Of a stretch of DNA of 64,000 nt, positions 8,732-21,900 are shown piece by piece. The stretch is from Riptortus pedestris (taxonomy: Eukaryota; Arthropoda; Insecta; Hemiptera; Alydidae). The DNA lies in assembly GCA_019009955.1 (NCBI GenBank), contig CM032228.1, positions 131,261,001-131,325,000 of the forward strand, given 5' to 3'. The notes beneath the pieces are model-generated. The model made no database searches and was not told where the DNA came from. It saw nothing but the letters and a program-made list of their open reading frames with translations. The position numbers were made by a program, and so were the translations under genes. Position 1 is the stretch's first letter, and every line of letters starts with the position of its first letter.

Positions 8732-11700
8732 GTAACAATTTATAAATTGCCCGTACATATCTGCTAGGTTGTCTTTCTATTATAATGCTCTACTGTTTTT
8801 GTCAAAAACTCACGATAAAGACCATTGGCCTCATTCGTAATTACCGTTTATTGCATATTATCAGACAACTATGAAACCTTGGAAGTTTCTTATGAGTGTT
8901 TCACATTCTAAATCGGGAAAACAGATGACTTAGGGCTCCATCTTGTGAGAGGTGTATAAAACAATTGCTTAGGACCCACAAAGTGGAAGACAGTTGTGAT
9001 AAAAAGAAACAATCGGCTTTTGATGTCATTAACATCGGCCAATACTCAATAAAGCTGCATGTTTGGGTTAGCTAGACAAGACTATGGGAATGGGGATATA
9101 GCTATACTTAATGAATCTAATATGCAACTTAAAATGCAACGGTTAAAAGTCAAATAGTTCAAGGGTATTATTTAATGCTCGGGCGATGCTAGGCCTCAAG
9201 AGTTTTTCAAATTTTAAACTTGATTTACTGCTTCTTTTTCAATTTGGTGGACATGGTTCTCACACAAAAAATAAACTTGTGATACGAGATGAGATCACAA
9301 GCGTATCATTCCCGGGAGTGGGAAATTTTCTTAGTTTGCGTCCCCCCCCCCCCCCTGAGTGACGAACTTTTTTTTTTAAATGGTAATATTATGGAGAGAT
9401 TTGCAGTTTATTATTTGTCCCACTCCACCAAACCCCCTCTGCTCCGTAGTTGATTTTGATTTAAATGGACTACTAGATCTAATACTAGACTGTAAAACAG
9501 TCCTAAAAATGAAATTACCACATTCTTAGGGTAGCTGTTTTTGAGGTACTCCATACACACGCAATGACTTCGGGCTGAAACTAGTCAAAATAGGTCCAGA
9601 GAAGGTCAAAACTAATAATTCTATTGAAATCTGAAACTGAAAATGTTCGCAATTATAATACTTCCTTTACTTCGGGAAAGGAATTAAACAAATTCGTAAG
9701 GTGCAGCTAGAAACCCCACCTGCTAGAATGACACACTATCATCCCATATTCTATTCTCATATCTCCAGTAATGAGATAACTATGTATACAGTAATGAAAT
9801 TTAAGCTTTCCTAAAACGTTATTTACATTTATACATTTCGGAGTTTTGATTTCCAACTTTATTCGTGTTTCAAGAGAATTGCGATTTTTTTTGTACATCG
9901 ATTAAGAAAATGAATATTATTAACGTGCTATAGTATACACTTTACTACCACCGACAGGAGTACGGAGGGCAAAAATAAATAAGTTCGTTAATATTTGTTT
10001 TATCTAATAAATGTAAAGAAGATATTGTGTTTAAAATGTATTTTTCAGTCCAAATACTTAAATTAATGAATTCTGACTAGCAACTTTTAGTCGCCCAATA
10101 AAAATTATGAATACTTCATTATACTCAATGCCACCAGCAAATTGAGAAATCTTGTGTATATTTATCTAACGAATGAATTGTGTCAACATGCGCTATATAC
10201 GCTCTTCTAGCATTGGCAGGAGCAAGGGTTTACTTGGGGCCTTAAATATATTTCCAGGGGAAACCATTTGTATTACAACTTGGTTAGCGCTAGCAGCAGC
10301 TAATAATCCATGACAATGCTGTCACAAGGTGTGTAAAACCTGTCCTAAAATTGTCTGTTACTGCTCTAGCGGTCGCAATTTTTATCTTATCGTTAACTAA
10401 CTTGATATATATGCGTTTTATGTTAAACTAAAGGCCATGTTCATTAATGGATAAAATCGAACTGGGGGAGGGGGGGGGGTTAGAGAGAATTTCAAAAATT
10501 TGAAATATATCCGTTATTATACGTCGGATGGAAAAATGATATACTTATAACCAATATTATTGTAAATCAAATTGCCTATAAATTTTGATATATCCGTATT
10601 TTTCATACCAGGAATATTGACGAAGATATTTGGATTTTTTTAGTTTTCAGACTTCAGACTTCAGTAAACCCTAACCCCTACATATGTCGAATTAACAATA
10701 ACCTGCTAAATTATAAACCACTTTATTCTTAGCTTAAATACCAAATATTGTCTTGATTGAAGTTTTACTTTGAGTGATACATGCAAATGCGAAGTGCGAT
10801 GAAATCATCAAATAATATTTTCCGGTCTTCAATCGAATATTTTATTTGGTCTATACTATACTTAATATTTAACCGTTTAATTCAACTCTAATAGTTGTAT
10901 TCGTTAATGGATTTGGTACTTGTGTATTATATCCACCACATTTTAGTTCCACTAGTTCCACGCTAGAATGCGCTACTGAAGTGCGACGCTAGCTCTCCCA
11001 GGCTAATGAGGTTATCTTTTGTATTAGTTGCGTTTGCTGTTTATTTGAGTTTGCTATTTATTGTTTCTTAGTCCTTTAAAAATGCCTCCTTGGGATTTGC
11101 CAACGACTGAAGAAGACGCTGTTAAATATTTACAGGAGAGGAATATTTTGGCTATCAGAAGAAAGTGTTCTAAATCACATTGTATGAAACTTTATAGTGA
11201 AAAAAAAGTCCTTTTTGGAAGCGTAATGTAAGAAAGTGTGGTGAGCAAGTCGGCGTTCGGATTGGCACTTGGTTCGAAGGAAAATTGCATTTTGTAATGC
11301 ATTGAATCATATTTGGTAGAATTCATATGGCGACAGCACCATGGGAAAGGAAATGGAGACACATTTCAGTGCATTTTAAATTGTATTTCCACACATTTCC
11401 CGCCTAAATGTGAATAAAATGTTTTATTTTTAAAAATTGTGTTTTCTTTTATTTATCATTATAATTCCGTAGAAGGTTATAAAGTAAGTATAACCTCCCT
11501 TGCGGGCAATGAATCGTACTACTTAAAACAGTAGTGCACTCTAGCGTGGAACTAAAATGTGGTGGATATAATACACAAGTACCATGGATTTTTATAGAAC
11601 CTATATTGTTAAAATATTGATGCTGTACAATTGTATAAAATTCTTCGTAATATATATTAAAAGAGTTATTCGTATTTCCTTATTTTCAGCTTTCAGTTAC

Positions 11701-12919
11701 CCCCTCTTCTACTCATCGGATATTTACATAGAAATAGAGAATATATAGTGAAATGAGATTAGTAGTGTGCATGCCAGAACGTGGGAACACTGCTTAGTTT
11801 ACGCAACCCCAGGGTGAAGGGCTTCCATTTATTCCAATTTTAAAGCACTCTGGGCAGCATAGTAGTGCTAAAAATGAGGGATTTTTAGTTCAGGCTTTAG
11901 AGTTGGGAGCAGCACTATCGGGGATTAATGGACGTCGCCATGCCAGCTGGCTATGTGGTTACCCTTAGTTGTTCTGTGTTCGCTAGATCTTGAGGCCATG
12001 AGTATAGTCTGTATTAATGTGTGATATTTTTTTTCTAAGAAAATTGATCATTTCATTAGTTTATCCGTTTGGAAATTGTTTCACATAATCAATATATGCT
12101 AGATATATTCAAGTCCTTTTTTAAGTTATTCTAGTGCCTGAAGACTGTTGTGTATTGAACTTTAACACTTATATGCCTACTAGTGGGCACTTATATGAAG
12201 TCTTTTATTGTTTCTAATAATGTCTTTATTCCAATTCAAATGGCTGCATAGACTTATAAGGAGAAATACAAGACCCATTCCAGAAGAAACAGCCTTAATA
12301 TGGAAACGAAGATTATCCATTGCCTACATGTTGTTAGCTTGGAATTTTTTTGGGGGACTATTATATCTTACACGTAATAGCAATTTCGATTTGGGAGAAT
12401 ACTATGGACTAAAAACTGATGAAGAACTTAATAAAAGACCCGCTGTTTACTATGCTGAGCTTCTAGGAATAAAGAAAGCACATATAATTAGAGTAAAGCA
12501 ATTGGAAAAGATTCATGAATGTGATTATGAATGTCCTAATGAAGATAAATGAGTATTTTTATTCTTATTAAATCAAAATAAAGCAGTGCCTAAATACATT
12601 TTCTTTTCTTTTATTTTCTCTGGTGATATACTTAAAATTCTGGTGCAATTAACGTAAATTCAGTAAGTTTTCCATTAATTATCTAATAATTATTTTTATT
12701 TAATTCTCTTATATTATATGTATAGTTTGGTGATTTCAAAGAAATCAGCTTATTAATATGGTTTGAAGACTGATTATTTCCTATTAATAAATATGTTTTA
12801 TTTATCTATTTCTTACATAGGAATTAAAAGTTGAGGATATGGAAAATCCATTCTCTGTTTATTATATATGGGGAAGAGAAATCCCATCAAGTTATGCATG
12901 ATATTGAAGCAAAAACAAA

Positions 12920-12980
<61 letters not shown>

Positions 12981-15900
12981 TAATTTCTAAGTAATTCCAA
13001 AAACTAAAATGACATAATGTAGAGGAATGTTTGGTAAATATTTGTTTGCCTATTTAATCAATTTAATTAAACCATACATTTTTTAAAAGTGCTTACAGAG
13101 GATCCTGGGCTTAACAAACATTAAGACAGATGATTGTGTTACTTAAGCAGTAGTTGTGTGTTTGATTCCTGCATGTGCAATAGGAATTTATTTAGTGACA
13201 TACTCACTAAATAAAATCCTTTGCCCTACCCTTTATAGCTGAGGGTAGTAACCTGTAGATAAGCCACCCCAATACATCTTAGCAGCATCACCAAAAAAGT
13301 CTTTGTGCACACTGCCTGGTTTTATTGTTATGCTTATTATCGTCAAGGAAACAGTTTTTCTTTGTATACGAAAAAAATGATTACATATCAATGGATTCAT
13401 ACAAACCCTAAAAAAAAGTGTAAATACTCTAAATTGATACTATATAAACATTTTTTTCTGAATATTAAAATGTTATAAATCTTAAAGTAACTTCCAGCTT
13501 AAGGGCTCTCATAAATCCTACTAACTCATTCTGAGTTATAACTCATTTAAGGGAATGCTTTCATTTTATTATTCTATAAAGCTCAGTGTTATGTACTTAT
13601 GATGTTGATATATTCATTTTAGTTAACTTAAGGATTTATTTATTAAACAGGACTGTTTAATTTGTTGTAGGTTAATGTGCTGTTATTCGACGGGGGTCAG
13701 CTTGGTAGATGCTTTTCTTTAAAGTCAATTGTTGTGAGTTCTAGTACTGGCCCCCACTTCCCAGTAAGGTTGTCCCCGCGGGAAGTTAGACGACCATTAC
13801 CTTCATGCAGGGGAGGCTTATAGGTTAAAACATATCTGTAAAAAGGGCATAATAATAAAAAAAAACATGTCCTGTTATTTAGTTTTAGGGATATTCTTTA
13901 TTGTTTTAACTTTTTGAGATTTTAATATTTTTAACAATGTAGTAGACATAGGTTCTTTATTGTTTTTTGGTATATCGACAGAGCACTGATGATGATGCAC
14001 TAGAAAAGGGTGGTAAACTGTAGAGAACCCGTAGCCTTAGTAGCACATAGCGGATGCTAATAAATGAAATGATGATGCACCGTGTCAAAAGCTCTCTGCC
14101 GATTCAATGAATCTTTATTGTGAAAGTTTGGCCATTTTTCTCAACCTGCAATATACTTCACTTCCACCTGCCAGAAAACAAACTTAGACTGCTAACTTTG
14201 TTTATATTTGTCCAGTATTTTTTTCTGATTATTCTACAAATGCCGTTCTTTATCCTTACCGTTTTTGTATTTCTCATCTTTTAATTCGGCAATGAATTAC
14301 ATTCCATAGGTTTTGCATGGGATTTAGGTTAGGGATTAGATTGGGGTTTTGTTGTACATCAAAAGTATATTATATTAAAACAGTTCTTGTGTTTTAAAGT
14401 TTTGTGTTTTTGGTAATTGCCTTGTTGAAGCAAACCCTAAATTTTTTTCCTCAACTCTGTTTTAAAGTTTCCATTATTTTATTTTCATACAAGTGCTATT
14501 TTGTATTCCACTGCCAAAGCGTGTACGAACCTACTCCTTTTGCCCTCTGCATGTTATATTTGACATTTTCCACTTTCATTAGTTTCACTATCAGAGGCAA
14601 AAACATTGAATTTCAACTTGTTCGCAAATTTGACTGAGTCTTAGAAAGAAGTAGGCTTTATTAAATATTCTTTCACAAATACCAACCTGCAATTTGGTTT
14701 ATTTCACTAAACAATGTTTTGTTTTTTTTCTTAGTACTTGATCTTAATAATTAAATTCACACTACTGACTCTGAGTCAGTTTTAGCCTGAGAGCCATCAT
14801 ACTAACATTCTTTAGTCGATCAACACCTAATAATGATGTGCTGAAAGGTCTTTTCCATTTATATAGAAACCAAGTATTTTTTGGATGCTAATTCTCTCCT
14901 TTTCAATAAAATAAATGAAGATATGTTTGCTGCATTCATTCCAAATTATTTTATGTGAATTTATATGCAATATCTCCATCCAAACCATCAAACCTCAAAC
15001 CAAAAAGTTCAATAGAACATTATACATCTTTTTATGATGAATGAAAAAGACCTATTCAAATCTTCTGTACCTCTAATAGGAACGGAAAAATATTTGTGAG
15101 CTACTCTAACCCCCCTCCCCCCCCACTTAGTCAATTTTCATAAAAAGCCAAGTTTGGCTCTAGATATTACAGCAATCCTAAATTTGAAATTTCAACACTA
15201 TCACATGTGAGATACGTTCATATGTTCAGGGAATGTCTAAATAGATAATTCTTATGAAATCTAAAAATCAAAGTTTTTTGCGATTATAAAGCATCCTTTA
15301 TTTCATACAAGGGTATAAACACAGGGAATGAACATTTTTTACTTTTTTTTACAATTCCTTTGTATAAGCTGAAGGTCTAAGAGCAATTCATCTGTCTCAG
15401 CAACTGAATGAGTTTATGGATTTCCAATTCGTTTCGTCCATCACCCGTGTCTCATCAGGAATAGTTCGCCCAAAACTAAAATTTTTTTGGATGTATTTTG
15501 TAGAACCCCTTCTCCAGGGTAGTCACCAAGAAACTACTTTCTCCTTTTTATTTAGGTGTAAAATGTTTGAAGAGTTATATAATCTCTACTCATGTTCATC
15601 ACTTCTGTTGAATCATTTATGTAATATGGATTTCATTGAAGAAATAGAAACAGTGATGAAAATAAAGTAGATTTTCTGACAAAATCATTCACTATATAGT
15701 CATTTATTTTTTGTTGCTGCTTTACCTATTATTTGAGGCTGTCATAGAACTGTTTCCTGATCTCAGTCGGATTATTGACTCAATTTATTATTAGTAACTT
15801 TATCTATACTGTTAAAGTAATAATTCTTATTATTGCTTCTTGTCTTGATATAGTTAGCATTTATTCATGAGATTACATCTCCATCCTCTTTCTGAGTTAT

Positions 15901-18900
15901 ATTGTGGGTTCTGGCAGTTCCCCGACATGTGTATAATCAAGCTAGATTAAAGAAATGTTTATTTCTCTCCAGTGTTCTTTTATTTTATAGCCAACATAGG
16001 ATGTCTACTAGTCTGAATGCTCACATCATTTGTATGGAACAAGACTGGATAGTACTTTAATGTTATAGTCATACTCATATTGCTTAATGATATCCATTAA
16101 TCAGGCTATGAGGTTAAGGAGGCGACTCTAACAAATATACTCTGAGTTGATACTCTTCACTCATTCTGATGTCTTTATTGTTGGAGAAAGCAGTGGGGAA
16201 GTTCCTATGGAAATCAGGATTCGCTGTTCATGGGAACAATCTCATATTCCTCTGTTTCATTAAGATACAATTATGTTTTTATCTTTTCATGTTTATTTTT
16301 ATTTGTATTAATCAATCTATTATCTCAATTTTAATTAAAAAAACAATCTTTTTTTTGTAGATACAAGAAAGAAAAGAGCACTCTAGTTGTGAGTGTTGTG
16401 AAATGCAGAGACTTGCCTGGAAAGGACCCTAATGTTGGGAGCAGTGATCCATATGTCAAACTTCAACTCCTTCCAGAGAAGCAGCACAAAGTCAAGACCA
16501 GGGTTCTGAGGAAGACTAGAAACCCAGTCTATGAGGAAGATTTTACATTTTATGGAATTGGACCGAACCAGTTACCAGTGAGTAATAATTTATTCATTTT
16601 TTATTTGAATTATTTTAATTAATTTATTTAAAATGAAATTCAGAAAGCTAATAATTTCAAAAAAGTCAGTCACACAGGGGCTGCGTAAACTAAGCAGATT
16701 TCCTTCGCAAAGATTAATAATAGATAACCTACATACTGCTAACACAACACCTGTGAATAAATACAAACAGTAGTAAGAAATCTTTCCCCTGCTGGCGGGA
16801 AGCATCTTAAATGTAAACAAACCGGTCTGCCAACGGATCAGAAGAAAAACAATAACTAAAATATATCAGAATATATTCATTTTATTGAAAACTATGTACT
16901 ATACCTAGTACTGTAATTTTAATGAATCAGAATAATTTTTATCTCAATCAATCAAATTTTAGTAGTCCAAGAATTTTAGACGGGGGGGTCACAAGAACAT
17001 ATTTGCATCTATCTCGTATAATAAAGGTCTCTGGAAAATAATATTTGGTATTTAAGCTTCGAATAATGTGGTTTATTATATAACAGAGTATTGTTTATGT
17101 AACATGAGTAGAAGTGGGGGTTTACTGAAGGCTGAAAACTGAAAAAGGAAATATCTCGGTTAATATTCATGAAACAGAAAATATGTATAGAACAATATTT
17201 ATAGTTCATTTAATTTGCAATAAGATTAGTCTTATACAATTTTTCGATCCACTTATAGTTACGGAGATGTTTTGGATTTTCAAATTCCCCCCTCTAAACT
17301 CCCCTCCCACTGGTCCGATTTCAGCTGTTTACGAACTTGATCTTCCTTTTTACATAAAACGACTAAATATGGAGTTTGGTAATGATCAAACAAAAATTGC
17401 GACCACTAGAGTGTTAACAGACAAATATATATATAATTTTGAACGGATCTCATTTTCGACATCTCCTGGGTAGGATCGATGGACATTTGAGGAAATTTTT
17501 AAAAAGTCACGTCATGAGTACAACCTCAATAGCTGATTCCCATAAGGGAAATCTGCTAAAATATTCCAGACAATCTTATATTGCTCTCACTTTTTAAATA
17601 TTTGATTTTTTTATAATAATTTCAAATCAAATTGTAACAGAAGTAATGAGTAATGAATTGAGAGCATGAGTATCAAACTAGTAGAAAATGTTTGCATGAA
17701 TGAAGTTTGTCAAACAAGGACTGGGTTGGAATTCAACATATGACAACTGATTTATTTTTACCATCTTGAAATATATTCTAGCAGTTTCATAAAGTGTGTT
17801 GATCCCAAATTCCCAGAACCTAGAGGCTCATTTATTTGTTGCTGAATCAACTGACGAGAGTATATTTCTGATTATTAAGAGAATGACAAAGTTAAATAAT
17901 ATTACAATCTATTTTCATTAATAACATTTTTTTTTTATTTTTATAGAATATCACCTTACATTTTGTGGTGTTGAGTTTTGATCGTTATTCTCGGGATGAT
18001 ATAATTGGTGAGGTATTCTGCAATCTAGACAGTGTTGACTTAGAAAAAGCTGAGAACCATCATCTTACGTTGTCTAGAGATATACAACCAAGAAGTTTGA
18101 AGGTGAGATCTTCATTTATATTTTTTTATTCCTTTAATTATTTTTAGCACCTACCACTAAAAACATTGCTCTGTCAAGCTCAATTAAAACCTTTTCTAAT
18201 TGATAGAATTAATAATATTATCTTTAAAATGGAATCACGCCCAGAACCATCATGATATTGACCGATGTAGTACAAGAGTTTGTTTGAGGAGTCTACAATT
18301 TAGGGCCCACTATAAATAAGGATAAGATAAGGTATGTGAAATTATCTAGACAGACCAGAAAGTCAGAAGGTTCTGTCATTTTGGAGAGTTCACACCACCT
18401 ATTCTACACCATTTAAGGATCTGGGTGAATGGTAATAGAAAAGAATAAAGAAGTTCTGATAACAAAGAAAAGTCGACATTAGTCTCAGAATGGTTGCAAA
18501 GACTAGATGTTTCTTTGTCCTGCAGAAAGTTCTCCGATTCATTGATTAACCCTCGTCTCCTACGGTGGTTCTTCCTCCCACATTTCCTACGGTGGGTCGG
18601 ATCCGACCATGCTGGCTCCTGAAGGGCGTAATCATTAAAGAAATCATTAATTATGCAGGAAAAGGATAAATATTGATTAAAAACTAAAAAAAAAATTTTT
18701 TATTTACTTTAATGTTTAAAAAAGTTAACATTGATACTTATATCATTCTTCATTGTCTTTTGACTAAATTTTGACAGTCTCTTAAAGTTATATACTTAAA
18801 TTATAAAAAAAAAAAAAAAAATACAAAATAAAGGAACAAAAGTGAGAATTAAATTCAAGAAAACTTGTTGTCTTGTCGTCAAACCTGCATTTCTCGAGGA

Positions 18901-21900
18901 TAAATTCAAATCGTGCTCGGGACATAGTACATCGAAACATGGGTGGACCATAAATTTGGGAAAACATTTCCTTGGTATTCAGGGTATAATTTTTCAATGT
19001 GTCACTCAAATAAAGGAGGCCAAGAAAGGCTTTAAATTCTTCATTATTTGTAATGAAATATACGAAACATCGCCGATAAATGAATGTCGCGTCCGTTCGA
19101 TTTCTTCGTTTGTGTGGTTTACAACATGACATCATTTCTTCACCAATGAAAAGTAAAAACAGTTTCAAAATATCCGTGATGCCTCTTGCTTCTCCTCTTG
19201 GGCCAGGATTTCCTCTGACCACATTGATTGCAAGAACTTTGGAAAATTTTGATCGCATCGGCATATCGGTCCAGTGGGTTTCCCCATCCTTGCCGAAATC
19301 AAAATTTCTCTCATCATCGTCAAAAACCTGGTCATTTTTCAATCCACACTCATCAGCATCAAATACATCCTCAACGTTGTGTGATATCTCATCTTCATGC
19401 TCGGATGTACTATCCTCGTTTTCTTCCAAGATGTCTTTATTCTCTTGGCGTCGAAACTCCTCCAAAATTTCTTCCGGGGTCGTGAAAATTTTATTGAATG
19501 CCATTCTAAAAAAGAAATCGTGCATTCTTATGGGAATATAGAAATAATCATGAAAAAATCTAAACCATAGAACCTTCGGTGGGTCGGATCCGACCCCCTA
19601 ACTTATTTCCTACGGTGGGTCGGATCTGACCGAATGTTTAATATGCATTAAACCCCCTAAATCACCCCTAAATGCATGTAACTCATTCTTGGTGACTGTG
19701 ATCCGCTTGTGGTACATGCACCACAACTGCATGTTTGTTTTATGTTAAAAGAGCAACTCTCATTTTTATATAGTCAAATCAATTACTCTAAAAGAATATT
19801 TTCATATATACAAATACAGATAAATGATTATGAAAAAAATATCTCTCTTCTTAGATGTTTGTTGGTGATAGTTGTTGACAGCTGTTGCCTCGGAGACTTA
19901 CTAGAGTCAAAAGAATTACAGGCACTTGAAGTAAAACATTTCTAGCAAAACTCAGGATAATTCCCATTTTTTTACCTAACGACAACTGTTAACACTTATT
20001 AAATATGTATAAACCAGTACAACCTTGATGTGTAATGAGCACTGCATGGTTTATTCATTCATACTCAATAAAACAATTTATGATTTTTAGATTAAATGTC
20101 AGGGAAGAGGGGAGCTCCTTTTGTCACTCTGTTGGCAACCTGCTGCAAATCGTCTGAGTGTTGTAGTCCTCAAAGCCAGAAACCTTCCAAAGATGGATGT
20201 TACAGGTCTTGCTGGTAAGTACAGAAGCTACTGATAAATATATAACTCGACTCTTCAACACCTTTACCCAAGATCTTTTTATTCAGCATTTGTTAATTTA
20301 ATTTCTAGGGTAGCCTGAAAGAAATTAAATCTTTCTTCTTCATATCATATTATTATTTTCCCTGAGTAGTTTCAGAGGTTCAAACCTGGAGGGACTTTGA
20401 AGAAAGAGCCATCTTCAAAGTTCCTGTCTCACTGCCCAGGAGAGACTAAGCAAGTAAGTGTCTATACTCCTACCCTGTCTTTTGTAGAATATGAGTAGGT
20501 CTGAAATAGGGACATGGACCTCCGATAGCAAAAATAGTCTGTATTGGAAGGACTTCCTTTCATTCAACCTATCTAAAGTCTTTCATTTCTTAGTACATAT
20601 ACTGTTTTGTTTTTAGTTTATTTTTATGCTAACTGATAGTAGACCCATTCATCCGTGAATCTGTACAGGTTTATGAATGTTTCAATGCCTGTATGATTTC
20701 CCTTGATCTTAGGACTCGACACCATGATGATTAGCAATAGTTATTCTCTGGTTGACTGGACTTAGGAGTTGGTGTAGCTCTGATTTATTTGATATCTACT
20801 TTTGGTAGAGATAAGTTCCCTACTGTCATAGATATTTTCCAGATCTGGATTGCGGCTTAATAAAATGTATATTATCTTTTTCTTGGTTTCCTAGCAAAAC
20901 TATTTCTGTTGATTCTGACATCAGTGAACTGGCAGGACTCTATATATGCTCTGTCTATCTTCTGAGCCTATGCTACCTGCCTATTTGAGAAATTTATGTA
21001 CATTTACTCCCCTTTCTCCTTAAAAGATCCCTGCATTATCTTCTCCAAGGCTTGCTTGAACAAAATGAAAGACAAATCCTTACTTAGCAGCCAAAGACCT
21101 TACTCATCTCCCTTTGGACCAAAACTCGATAATGAGAGTTGATATATGCCCATGTCAGATGTTCCAAAAAACATAAGTTCCATCATTATTTTTCAAAGAC
21201 TGCTTTTACCACCTGGAATGGTATGCAGTTTGGAATTAAATGAATAGGATGTGCATATCTTTCTCTATTTCCAACCAGTTCTCGAGTCGGATTAAAGATA
21301 AATATATAACTCAATGGGCTTCTTCCTTTTCGGAAACCTGCTCAATAATCAACATTCTTATATAATACAAGATCAATCTGCTAACCATTTTTTATATCAG
21401 GATAATGCAAAATACATGATCTCTAGTTTTTATACTGTTTAGTGTAGTCTTCCTTCTGGAATGGATATATTAGGTGTGATAAACCAACATATCTGACTTA
21501 GAAATTGCTCACTGACAAAGCAGACTAACTTTTTGCCTATTGATTTTGAAAAAAAAATCTCATTTATACTTCCAGAAATCGGGATCATCAACTATAATAT
21601 TTCCAGGTCCTTAGGACCGTCTATATCATCACCCTCTGAAGGGTTTGCAATATTCAACCACAGATCCATGTGGTCTCCATATCGCAAGTACTTCCTCTGT
21701 AATTGCTGTTAGTTTTCCATCTTGTTTTTTCATTTGAGTAATTCCTCAAATGCTGCTGGTTCTTTCTTTCTATGTACTTGAGTGTTAATGAGGTGTCTGT
21801 GAGTATGAGTGAGTGCATTTTCTCCTGTGTATATATCATAATTATTAATTTAATTTGTTTCATTTTAGATCCCTATGTAAAGATGTACTTGATGTACAAT

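Larger units (their letters stand above)
10811..11829 (+). repeat. Second family A copy, split by a Merlin insertion
   Basis: 10811-10914 and 11592-11829 are the two parts of one diverged copy. They contain TTCGTTAATGG before the insertion, TTTTCAGCTTTCAGTTACCC after it, and the terminal GCTTAGTTTACGCAACCCC. The intervening bases are the Merlin element and its target duplication. Confidence 0.65.

Noticed and set aside
15416..15670. Open frame of 84 codons in the large Syt4 intron
   Set aside because: It was considered as a missing Syt4 or nested exon, but its content matches neither a linker nor a transmembrane segment, and the exon phases already close without it.
19080..19541. Open frame of 153 codons on +
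   Set aside because: It is antisense to the piggyBac transposase, whose - strand protein is clearly recognisable.
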